This document shows, one piece after another, positions 53,861-64,000 of a stretch of DNA of 64,000 nt. The DNA is from Duganella sp. Root336D2. GTDB lineage: Bacteria > Pseudomonadota > Gammaproteobacteria > Burkholderiales > Burkholderiaceae_D. The position numbers and the translations under genes are program-made. The stretch covers positions 457,736-521,735 of the forward strand of contig NZ_LMDB01000012.1 of NCBI RefSeq assembly GCF_001425005.1, given 5' to 3'. The number at the start of each line of letters is the position of its first letter. Within the stretch, counting starts at the first letter, position 1. Under the pieces are notes generated by a model. The model did no database searches. It saw only the letters and a list, made by a program, of their open reading frames with translations, and was not told the DNA's origin.

Positions 53861-56242
53861 ATGAAACTAATTAAATTTGCAATATTGGCCCTGATTAGCC
53901 AAGCCGCCATGGCGCAGAACGCTGATCGCCATTTCTTATCTGCCGCGAAAAACGGTAGCGCCCTGGAAATCGGCACAAATGACGGCACCTACATCATCAA
54001 GCCATACTCCGCTGCGGTAGTGGAAACCACCTTCATTCCGAAAGGTGAAGTGGCTGATGCAGTGTCGCATGCGGTGGTGCTGCCGCCGGCTATCGTGCCC
54101 AGCACACTGCGTGAAGAGGGTGGGACGCTGGAATTTGCCACGGCTGGCATTACCGTACGCGTCGAGAAGCAGCCTTTCCGTATCAGCTACTTATACAAAG
54201 GCCAGCCCCTGGTCGCGGAAAAGCGCGGCTATCGCAGGGACGGCAGCATGGAAGCGATCGAGTTCGCGCTGGATGGCGATGAGGCGCTGTACGGCGCCGG
54301 CGCCCGCGCAACCGGCATGAACCGCCGCGGCAACCGCTTCCAGCTGTACAACCGCGCTCATTACGGCTACGAGGCACGCTCGCAGCTCCTGAATTTCACC
54401 ATCCCGATGGCGCTGTCGTCGAAGAAATACGCCATCCACTTCGACAACCCGCAGACCGGCTACCTCGATTTCGACAGCAAGAAGGATGGCACGCTGTCGT
54501 ATGAAATGGTTGGCGGCCGCAAGACTTACCAGGTGATCGCCGGCGAACAGTGGGAAGACGTTGTCGCCAACTACACCAGCCTGACCGGCCGCCAGCCGCT
54601 GCCGCCGCGCTGGGCCTTTGGTAATTTCGCGAGCCGCTTCGGCTACCATACGGAGGCGGAAACCCGCGCCGTAGTCGACAGGTTCATCGCCGACAAGATC
54701 CCGGTCGACGCCGTGGTGCTGGACCTGTACTGGTTCGGCAAGACCGTCAAAGGCACGATGGGCAACCTGGCCTGGGACAAGGAAAGCTTCCCCAACCCGA
54801 AAGGCATGATGGCCGACCTGGCTGCGAAGGGCGTGAAGACCGTGGTCATCACCGAGCCGTTCGTGCTGACCACCTCCAGCCGCTGGCAGGAAGCAGTCGA
54901 TAAGAAAGTGCTGGCGACCGATACCGCCGGCGCGCCATTCAAATATGACTTCTACTTCGGTAACACCGGCCTGGTCGACCTGTACCGCCCGGAGGGACGC
55001 GACTGGTTCTGGAATATCTACAAGGAGCTGAAGGAGGGCGGTGTGGCCGGCTGGTGGGGCGACCTCGGCGAACCGGAAGTGCATCCATCTGCACTGCGCC
55101 ATGGCAGCAATGGCCAGCTCGGCGCCGACCAGGTCCACAATATCTACGGCCACGATTGGGCGCGCCTGATCGCGGAAGGCTACAAGAAGGACTTCCCGAA
55201 CGAGCGGCCATTTATCCTGATGCGCGCCGGTTACTCCGGGTCGCAGCGCTTCGGCATGATTCCGTGGTCCGGCGACGTGCAGCGTAGCTGGGGCGGCCTG
55301 CAGTCGCAGATGGAAATTGCGCTGCAGATGGGCATGCAAGGCCTGGCCTATATGCACTCCGACCTTGGCGGCTTCGCTTCGCCGATGCTGGATGACGAAC
55401 TGTACGTGCGTTGGCTGCAGTATGGCGTATTCCAGCCGGTATTCCGCCCGCATGCGCAAGAAGAGGTGCCGGCCGAACCGGTATTCCGCGCCGAACGCAC
55501 CAAGTCCCTGGCACGCGAAGCCATCCGCCTGCGCTACGCCATGCTGCCATATAACTACAGCGCGGCCTTCGACAATAGCCAGACCGGCTTGCCTCTGATG
55601 CGCCCAATCATGTTCGAGGGTGGCGACAACGGCGTGGCATCGACCTACCTGTGGGGCAAGGACTTCCTGGTGGCGCCGGTCACCGAACCGGGGGCGCAGC
55701 GCAAGGAAGTGAACTTCCCTGCGTCGGCCAAGGTGTGGTTCGATTTTTACAGTGGCGCCGCGCACAAAGGCGGCATCAATGAAGTAGTGCCGGTCGCCGC
55801 CGAGCATATTCCTGTCTTTGTTCGCGCCGGTGCTTTCGTGCCGCTCGCGAAAGTCGTGCAAACCACGCGCGATTACAGCACCAGGCAGGTCGAGCTGAAT
55901 TACTACTACGACGCCAGCGCTGGCGCGACCAGCGGCAAGCTGTATGACGACGACGGCGCCACTGCCAATGCTTACGAGCAGGGTAAATACGAGATCGCCC
56001 ATTTTGCGGGCGTTGCATCGGCAACCGGTGTCGAAATCGGAATCGAAACCGAAGTAGGTAAGGCCTGGCAGCCAGTGGCACGCACATATGCGCTCAAAGT
56101 GCACAATGTGGCTAGCCGCCCGCGCAGCGTGAAGCTGGATGGCAAGGCTGTCGCGTCACGCTGGGATGCCCGCAACCGTACCCTGCAGCTGACTTTGCCT
56201 GCACGTAGTGTAATGAAGGCAAAGTTGGCTGTAATTTTGTAG
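53861..56242 (+). CDS. GH31 alpha-glucosidase, exported
   Basis: 793 residues with signal peptide (about 1-19). N-terminal beta domain, then the GH31 barrel with nucleophile Asp401 (GWWGDLGEPE) and acid/base Asp472 (WSGDVQRSW), and C-terminal beta domains (DDDGATANAYEQGKY) as in GH31 enzymes with DUF5110. It would release glucose from maltodextrins in the periplasm. Divergent from the M2 peptidase gene. Its stop codon TAG lies inside the perfect operator-like repeat at 56237. Confidence 0.92.
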   Translation: MKLIKFAILALISQAAMAQNADRHFLSAAKNGSALEIGTNDGTYIIKPYSAAVVETTFIPKGEVADAVSHAVVLPPAIVPSTLREEGGTLEFATAGITVRVEKQPFRISYLYKGQPLVAEKRGYRRDGSMEAIEFALDGDEALYGAGARATGMNRRGNRFQLYNRAHYGYEARSQLLNFTIPMALSSKKYAIHFDNPQTGYLDFDSKKDGTLSYEMVGGRKTYQVIAGEQWEDVVANYTSLTGRQPLPPRWAFGNFASRFGYHTEAETRAVVDRFIADKIPVDAVVLDLYWFGKTVKGTMGNLAWDKESFPNPKGMMADLAAKGVKTVVITEPFVLTTSSRWQEAVDKKVLATDTAGAPFKYDFYFGNTGLVDLYRPEGRDWFWNIYKELKEGGVAGWWGDLGEPEVHPSALRHGSNGQLGADQVHNIYGHDWARLIAEGYKKDFPNERPFILMRAGYSGSQRFGMIPWSGDVQRSWGGLQSQMEIALQMGMQGLAYMHSDLGGFASPMLDDELYVRWLQYGVFQPVFRPHAQEEVPAEPVFRAERTKSLAREAIRLRYAMLPYNYSAAFDNSQTGLPLMRPIMFEGGDNGVASTYLWGKDFLVAPVTEPGAQRKEVNFPASAKVWFDFYSGAAHKGGINEVVPVAAEHIPVFVRAGAFVPLAKVVQTTRDYSTRQVELNYYYDASAGATSGKLYDDDGATANAYEQGKYEIAHFAGVASATGVEIGIETEVGKAWQPVARTYALKVHNVASRPRSVKLDGKAVASRWDARNRTLQLTLPARSVMKAKLAVIL

Positions 56243-56253
56243 CATGACTACAA
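56237..56253. promoter_or_regulatory. Perfect operator-like repeat, site C
   Basis: TTGTAG-CATGA-CTACAA is a perfect inverted repeat; one more base pair fits at each side. It overlaps the end of the GH31 gene and precedes the MFS transporter gene by 93 bases. Same sequence and spacing as sites A and B, about 7 kb away, so all three likely bind one regulator. A weak fourth site with one good half (CTACAA at 56323-56328) lies closer to the transporter start. Confidence 0.65.
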
Positions 56254-56277
56254 ATATGCCTTAAAACCGCGAATTTA

Positions 56278-56303
56278 CGGGCTGTCTGCTGATTGACAGC
56301 CCG
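56278..56303 (+). terminator. Hairpin between the GH31 and MFS genes
   Basis: A 9-bp perfect stem (CGGGCTGTC with GACAGCCCG) and an 8-base loop. No T-run follows, so it may be a weak terminator, an mRNA stability hairpin or an attenuating fold rather than a strong terminator. Confidence 0.4.
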
Positions 56304-56345
56304 AAATCGCCATGTTATTTTGCTACAAATTATTCGGGGACAGTG

Positions 56346-59386
<3,041 letters not shown>

Positions 59387-59396
59387 GAAAAGCCGA

Positions 59397-61016
59397 ATGA
59401 AACTTTCGTCCCTCGCATTGTCCCTATTGCTTGCCACCAGCGCGCACAGCGCAGTCGCGGCGGCGCCCAAGCCATTCCTTTGGGAGAATGCGACCGTCTA
59501 CTTCCTGGTCACCGACCGTTTCGCCAACGGCGACAAGAGCAACGACCTGGCCTATGGCCGCAAGGCCGATGCCGCGCCGCTGCGGGGATTCATGGGCGGC
59601 GATTTCAAGGGACTGACGGCAAAGATCAAGTCCGGCTATTTCGACGACCTGGGCGTGGACGTGATCTGGACCACGCCGCCGGTCGAACAAGTGCACGCCG
59701 GCACGGATGAAGGTACCGGCAAATCCTACGGCTTCCACGGTTACTGGGCGCGCGACTTCACGGCGGTGGATGCCAATCTCGGGACCGAAAAAGACTTCCG
59801 CGATTTCGTTGAAGCCGCCCATGCACGCGGCATCCGCGTGCTGCTGGATGTAGTGATGAACCATACCGGTCCGGTGACAGAAGCCGATCCTGTCTGGCCG
59901 GAAGGCTGGGTGCGCACAGAACCGCAGTGCCAATACAAGGACCTGCCGTCCACCGTGAGCTGCACGCTGGTAAAGAACTTGCCAGACTTCCGCACGGAGA
60001 GCGATACGCCGGTGGAATTGCCTCCAGCGTTGGCAGTAAAGTGGAAAGCCGAAGGCCGCTATGAGCGCGAAGTGAAAGAGCTGGACGACTTCTTTGCCCG
60101 TACCGGCTATCCGCGCGCACCGCGCTACTACCTGATGAAGTGGCACGCGGACTGGGTGCGCAAGTACGGTGTCGACGGCTTCCGCGCCGACACAGCCAAG
60201 CATGTTGAACCTGCGGTATGGGCCGAGCTGCGCAAGGTCGCGCTGGCGGCGCACGACGAATGGAAAAGCCTGAATCCCAGGAAGGTGCTGGGTGACGGCC
60301 GCTTTTACATGCTGGCCGAGGTGTACAACTACAACATCGCGCACGGCCAGGCCTTCGACATGGGCGGCGGCGAGAAAGCCAATTACTTCGCCAACGGTTT
60401 CGATGGCCTGATCAACTTCGGCATGGTGCACGACGCGAAGGGCGATTACGAATCTTTGTTCAGCAAGTATGCGACGCAGCTCGCGGGTCCGCTGAAAGGC
60501 CATTCGGTCATGAACTACATGGACTCGCACGATGATGGCAATCCCTTCGATCCATCGCGCCAGAAGCCTTTCGAGACTGCGAACAAGTTGCTGCTGGCGC
60601 CAGGCGCTGCGCAGATCTACTACGGCGACGAGATCTCGCGCCGGCTCGACGTGGCGGAAGCGAAGGGCGATGCAAAGCTGCGCTCCTTCATGAACTGGGG
60701 CGACCTTAAGGCAAACGCGAAGATCCGTACGCACTGGGCGAAGCTGGGTAAATTCCGCCAGGCGCACCAATCGGTCGGCGCCGGCGAGCATAGGAAGCTG
60801 GCGGACCTGCCGTACACCTTCAGCCGTGTGCGCGACGACGACAAGGTTGTGGTGGCGCTGGATGTGAAGACCGGCGAGCCGGTCGACATCAGCGTCGGCG
60901 GCTTGTTTGCTGATGGCGCGAAGGTCAAGGATGCCTACTCCGGCGTTTCATATATCGTGAAAGGCGGCGTCGTTCGCACCAACGGCAAAAGCTCCACAAT
61001 CCTGCTCTCGCAATAA
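59397..61016 (+). CDS. GH13 periplasmic alpha-amylase
   Basis: 539 residues from ATG 59397 (AGGAAA upstream). Signal peptide to about 23. GH13 barrel with nucleophile Asp265 (GFRADT), acid/base Glu308 (MLAEVYNY) and Asp379 (MDSHDD). A Cys pair near 178-189 may form a disulfide, suiting the periplasm, as in MalS. It begins 11 bases after pgm and ends the locus. Confidence 0.92.
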   Translation: MKLSSLALSLLLATSAHSAVAAAPKPFLWENATVYFLVTDRFANGDKSNDLAYGRKADAAPLRGFMGGDFKGLTAKIKSGYFDDLGVDVIWTTPPVEQVHAGTDEGTGKSYGFHGYWARDFTAVDANLGTEKDFRDFVEAAHARGIRVLLDVVMNHTGPVTEADPVWPEGWVRTEPQCQYKDLPSTVSCTLVKNLPDFRTESDTPVELPPALAVKWKAEGRYEREVKELDDFFARTGYPRAPRYYLMKWHADWVRKYGVDGFRADTAKHVEPAVWAELRKVALAAHDEWKSLNPRKVLGDGRFYMLAEVYNYNIAHGQAFDMGGGEKANYFANGFDGLINFGMVHDAKGDYESLFSKYATQLAGPLKGHSVMNYMDSHDDGNPFDPSRQKPFETANKLLLAPGAAQIYYGDEISRRLDVAEAKGDAKLRSFMNWGDLKANAKIRTHWAKLGKFRQAHQSVGAGEHRKLADLPYTFSRVRDDDKVVVALDVKTGEPVDISVGGLFADGAKVKDAYSGVSYIVKGGVVRTNGKSSTILLSQ

Positions 61017-61091
61017 GACGTGCCGGGGGCGGCTTGCCAGAAGCGCGCAGTTTGGGGCAAACTATCGCATTGTAAAAAAATTAATTCTGCG

Positions 61092-61898
61092 ATGTTACGA
61101 GTACTTGCCTCCGTTTTGTCTTGCCTGTTTTTCCTGAGCGGGTGTTCTGGCGTTCCAGACTGCGACAGTCGGCGTGCGGAGGACGAGATGGAATCACACG
61201 TCTACACGGTGATATCAAAGGCCTTTGAAAAAGTATCGGAACGCGCACTGCAGAAGGCAGCGCAAAGCGCATCTCAGAAGGCATTTCCAACGGCCATCGC
61301 TGTGACACCCCGGCAGCAGGCGATGGTTGACGCTTACCAGCCGTTCCTCGCGGTTGATCACGACGTAATGTGGCTCTTGCCCCGGTTTTACGCGCAGATG
61401 CCGGAAGGGTGGCAGAACCTTGGCGTCGCCTTTTACCTGAGAATGAATGATTTCAAGGCGCTTAGAAGCGAAATCAAGGTGAGGCTGACGGACCATGAGA
61501 AGCTTCCGGACAGGTCTGAAGGCGAAATAAGCTACACCAAAGTTTGCCGCGCCAAGCTTTGGATAGAGTCCACTTCGAAGTCTGGCCAGAAACCGGAGCC
61601 GATCACGTTGATCTACTCGGCCAACTCGCGGCCACGTACTTCGGTTCCGATCCACATTGGAATCAACTTTTTTGAGGCATCGGAAGCACCGTTACCATTT
61701 TCGCTCACCGAAATGGAAAAGCTTGAACTGATGATGTATGCCGCCATAAGAAATAAGGAAGCGCAGCCGATGCCACAGCGGCCGCTCTCGCGTATCCAGC
61801 GGGTCGGCCTGCGCGCGCTCCGCCTTCACATGGAAGCCGCGGAAGCGAAGGAGAGAGCGCTACCCGGCAAGACGGATGGCGCCGCTCAACATAGTTAA
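61092..61898 (+). CDS. Putative lipoprotein
   Basis: 268 residues. Short hydrophobic leader with lipobox LSGC (Cys about 18). Soluble Lys/Glu-rich domain with QMPEGWQNLGVAFYLRMNDF and INFFEASEAPL; no family recognised. ATG 61092 chosen because it starts the leader. It is AT-richer than the amylase gene before it, and lies next to repeat DNA, so it may belong to an accessory patch. Confidence 0.6.
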   Translation: MLRVLASVLSCLFFLSGCSGVPDCDSRRAEDEMESHVYTVISKAFEKVSERALQKAAQSASQKAFPTAIAVTPRQQAMVDAYQPFLAVDHDVMWLLPRFYAQMPEGWQNLGVAFYLRMNDFKALRSEIKVRLTDHEKLPDRSEGEISYTKVCRAKLWIESTSKSGQKPEPITLIYSANSRPRTSVPIHIGINFFEASEAPLPFSLTEMEKLELMMYAAIRNKEAQPMPQRPLSRIQRVGLRALRLHMEAAEAKERALPGKTDGAAQHS

Positions 61899-61980
61899 TG
61901 CACAGTTGCGCGGGCTGCTTGAGCCAAAGGCGGAGGAGTACTGGCGAGTGCATTGTGACGTATATAATTTCAAAGCCTGA

Positions 61981-62100
61981 GTTGAAGTGCCGCAAACTTA
62001 ATCTGACACTGACTGTCAAATGGGATAGAGTCTTGCTTGGTCTGTAGTGGCTCAAACTCAATCTGACATTGACTGTCAGATCGGATAGAGTCTTACTTCG
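61981..62100. repeat. Two tandem copies of a 60-bp repeat
   Basis: Two 60-base units in direct order, identical at 49 of 60 positions. Each holds the hairpin TCTGACA-N5-TGTCARA followed by GGATAGAGTCTT. The same hairpin with TCAGATGGG occurs at 12448-12466. The repeat lies between two small orphan genes upstream of the IS256-type element. It may be the end or binding-site array of a mobile element. Confidence 0.7.
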
Positions 62101-62154
62101 TCCAAAAACGGCCAAAAGCTGCCTGTGGCGTGCGCATAAATTTTTGGAGTTTCC

Positions 62155-62514
62155 ATGGGGCCGCATCGGGTCAACATCATTAACCTTTTGAACCTTATTG
62201 CATCACGCAGCGAACAGCTTGAATACCAAGAATCCGCGCCGGTGAACGTAGCGAATGAATTGGTTAATCAATGGTTCGATGACTTCTACCATCCAGCGGA
62301 TGCGCAATTTGCGAGCGATTTTTCTGCCGATGAGCTGGTACTGCTGAAACAGTTCGATGCCTATTACAATGAGCGATTAGCGCAGTTGCCAGATTCCCTG
62401 GGTGGACTTCTTAGGACTCGCGCCTGGGACGAAGTAATGGATTATGCTGGCGGCGTACTCGATGCTTGCAGATGGCGTGGCATTCAGGCGCATTATGAAT
62501 CGCCGGAAGGCTAA
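62155..62514 (+). CDS. Hypothetical protein
   Basis: 119 residues; GGAG five bases before ATG. Helical and acidic, with LVNQWFDDFYHPADAQFASDFSADEL and a C-terminal RTRAWDEVMDYAGGVLDAC. No family recognised. It stands alone between repeat DNA and the IS element. Confidence 0.6.
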   Translation: MGPHRVNIINLLNLIASRSEQLEYQESAPVNVANELVNQWFDDFYHPADAQFASDFSADELVLLKQFDAYYNERLAQLPDSLGGLLRTRAWDEVMDYAGGVLDACRWRGIQAHYESPEG

Positions 62515-62641
62515 TGTCGGCCATTAGCGGTCGCCCAAAAGAATAGGACCTAGGTTTTCAAATCATGCTGCGCTATCTGAATTGGCTATCTATCTCAGGC
62601 GTCTGGTTGCCAATCTTGGTGTTGGTATCCTGGGCGCTGGA

Positions 62642-63998
62642 GCCTGTCAGAATTTTCGTGTGAGTCCGGGGTCATGAAATAATACCGAAAGGGATTGTCC
62701 ATGACCGATGCAATGACCACGAAGAAGCCAAAAACCAAAAAGCAGTACCCGTTTCCCGTTGAACTGATCGACCAGTTGCTGGCCCAGGTCGAGAACAAGG
62801 ACGCCGAGTCCATTCTCGGGGAATCAGGACTGGCTGGCCAGCTCAAAAAGATGCTGGCCGAGCGCATGCTGACCGCCGAATTGAACCACCATCTCGCCAC
62901 CGAAGGCGACGCCAAGAACCACCGCAACGGCAAGAGCCGCAAGACCGTGCTCGCGCCGGGCGGCGAGCTGGAACTGGAGATCCCGCGTGATCGCCTTTCC
63001 AGCTTCGAGCCCAAGCTGGTCGCCAAACACCAGCGCCGTATGCCGGGCTTTGATGACCACGTGATCGGCATGTATGCACGCGGCATGACCGTGCGCGAGA
63101 TTCAGGCGCATTTGCTGGAGCTGTACGGCACTGATGTATCACACGATTTGATCTCGACCATCACCGACGAGGTCATGGACGAAGTGGCGCAATGGCAGCA
63201 GCGGCCGCTGGAGACGATGTACCCCATTGTCTATTTCGATGCACTGCGGCTGAAGATCCGTGATGAAGGCACCGTCAAGAACAAGGCGGTGTACCTGGCG
63301 CTGGGTATCCGCGCCGATGGCCGAAAAGAAGTGCTTGGCCTGTGGATCGAACAAACGGAAGGTGCCAAATTCTGGTTGAAGGTCTTCAACGAGCTGCGCA
63401 ACCGTGGACTGGAAGACATCCTGATCGCGGTCGTAGATGGCCTGCGCGGCTTCCCTGAAGCGATTGAGGCGGTCTTCCCGCAGGCGCAGATCCAGACCTG
63501 CATCGTGCACCTGATCCGCAACTCGATGACGCTGGCGTCCTGGAAGGACCGTAAAGAGCTCGCCGCTGCGCTCAAGCCGATCTACCAGGCTGCGAATGCC
63601 GACGCGGCAGCGGCGGCTTTAGACGCCTTCGCAGAGGGGCCGTGGGGACAGCGCTTCCCGACCGTGCCGGCGATGTGGCGGCGCCAATGGGAGCAGGTGA
63701 TTCCATTCTTCTCGTACCCACCGGAAGTACGTTCGATCATCTACACCACAAATGCTATTGAGAGCCTGCACATGCGTTTACGGAAGATCGTGAAGAACCG
63801 TGGCCACTTCCCGAGTGACGAAGCGGCGACCAAATTGCTGTATCTGGCCTTGCGCAATATTGAAAAAGATTGGAAGATGCCGCAGCGGACCTGGAAGATG
63901 GCCGCCAACCAGTTTGCCATTCTGTTTGGGGAACGCTTCACCAACGCGATTAACTAACTACGAACCGCGACCCCGGCACACAAAATTCCTGACAGGTC
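62642..63998 (+). mobile_element. IS256-family insertion sequence
   Basis: One transposase gene flanked by imperfect inverted ends. The left end starts near 62642 with CCTGTCAGAATTTTCGTGTG, and the right end, read inwards from 63998, has CCTGTCAGGAATTTTGTGTG; both run into CCGGGGTC. Length about 1.36 kb is normal for the family. The right flank is cut by the window end, so the target duplication cannot be checked. Confidence 0.8.
62701..63957 (+). CDS. IS256-family transposase
   Basis: 418 residues from ATG 62701 (a TTG two codons earlier is possible). The Transposase_mut signature is present: an N-terminal DNA-binding part with NGKSRKTVLAPGGELELEIPRDR, and the DDE residues in IVYFDALRLKIRD, IAVVDGLRGF and TTNAIESLHMRLRK. 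The frame is uninterrupted, so it could be active. Ends before the right inverted repeat. Confidence 0.93.
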   Translation: MTDAMTTKKPKTKKQYPFPVELIDQLLAQVENKDAESILGESGLAGQLKKMLAERMLTAELNHHLATEGDAKNHRNGKSRKTVLAPGGELELEIPRDRLSSFEPKLVAKHQRRMPGFDDHVIGMYARGMTVREIQAHLLELYGTDVSHDLISTITDEVMDEVAQWQQRPLETMYPIVYFDALRLKIRDEGTVKNKAVYLALGIRADGRKEVLGLWIEQTEGAKFWLKVFNELRNRGLEDILIAVVDGLRGFPEAIEAVFPQAQIQTCIVHLIRNSMTLASWKDRKELAAALKPIYQAANADAAAAALDAFAEGPWGQRFPTVPAMWRRQWEQVIPFFSYPPEVRSIIYTTNAIESLHMRLRKIVKNRGHFPSDEAATKLLYLALRNIEKDWKMPQRTWKMAANQFAILFGERFTNAIN

Positions 63999-64000
63999 CG

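Noticed and set aside
61705..62166. A 153-codon minus-strand frame with a 20-residue repeat
   Set aside because: The repeat is only the translation of the 60-bp tandem DNA repeat; no ribosome site and overlap with a better gene.

Overview
The window looks like chromosome of a high-GC betaproteobacterium, most likely Oxalobacteraceae (Massilia/Duganella group). This is inferred from large TonB-dependent receptors of the Xanthomonas/Caulobacter style, a phasin, two chemoreceptors with near-identical signalling domains, c-di-GMP proteins and a class III ribonucleotide reductase. No rRNA, tRNA or CRISPR was seen.

Layout. 1-5.7 kb (minus): M1 metallopeptidase, DUF6702 protein, TonB receptor, 2OG-Fe dioxygenase and the first codons of a response regulator, all tightly packed. 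5.8-7.5 kb: an OhrR-type MarR regulator and a secreted esterase that share a palindromic operator-like sequence. 7.5-11.4 kb (plus): a small Cys-rich protein, an HD-GYP response regulator and a CHASE/PAS histidine kinase. 11.4-14.2 kb: an AT-richer accessory patch with a Sir2 remnant, intergenic repeats and small orphan genes. 14.2-16.9 kb: the anaerobic ribonucleotide reductase operon, in which the C-terminal glycyl-radical domain of NrdD is a separate 57-residue gene between nrdD and nrdG, preceded by a pair of NrdR-box-like sites. 16.8-21.7 kb (minus): an esterase, then nine small closely spaced genes. 21.7-30.7 kb: isomerase/PhyH dioxygenase pair with a divergent LysR regulator, DUF418 protein, aminopeptidase-like protein, small membrane and lipoproteins, TPR-GGDEF protein. 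30.9-42.1 kb: an ABC ATPase/permease pair, a chemoreceptor, a heterodimeric ABC exporter, a phasin, a cytosine-deaminase-like enzyme and two GNAT acetyltransferases. 42.2-43.9 kb: a second chemoreceptor.

43.9-61.0 kb is a maltodextrin/starch-utilisation locus: a secreted glycosidase-esterase fusion, a cyclomaltodextrinase-like GH13 enzyme, a large TonB receptor, a GH31 alpha-glucosidase, an SLC45-like sugar MFS transporter, phosphoglucomutase and a second GH13 amylase, with an M2 dipeptidase gene between them. The presumed flow is uptake by the receptor, periplasmic hydrolysis, inner-membrane import and phosphoglucomutase entry. A 17-bp inverted repeat, TTGTAG-N5-CTACAA, occurs in the divergent promoter region of the cluster and again before the transporter gene; the presumed regulator is not in the window.

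61.0-64.0 kb: a lipoprotein, a 60-bp tandem repeat, a small orphan gene and an apparently complete IS256-family element that ends at the window edge.

The most unusual items are the split class III reductase, two perfect 36-37-bp hairpins of one repeat family placed just after stop codons, the glycosidase-esterase fusion, and the two operator families found by eye.
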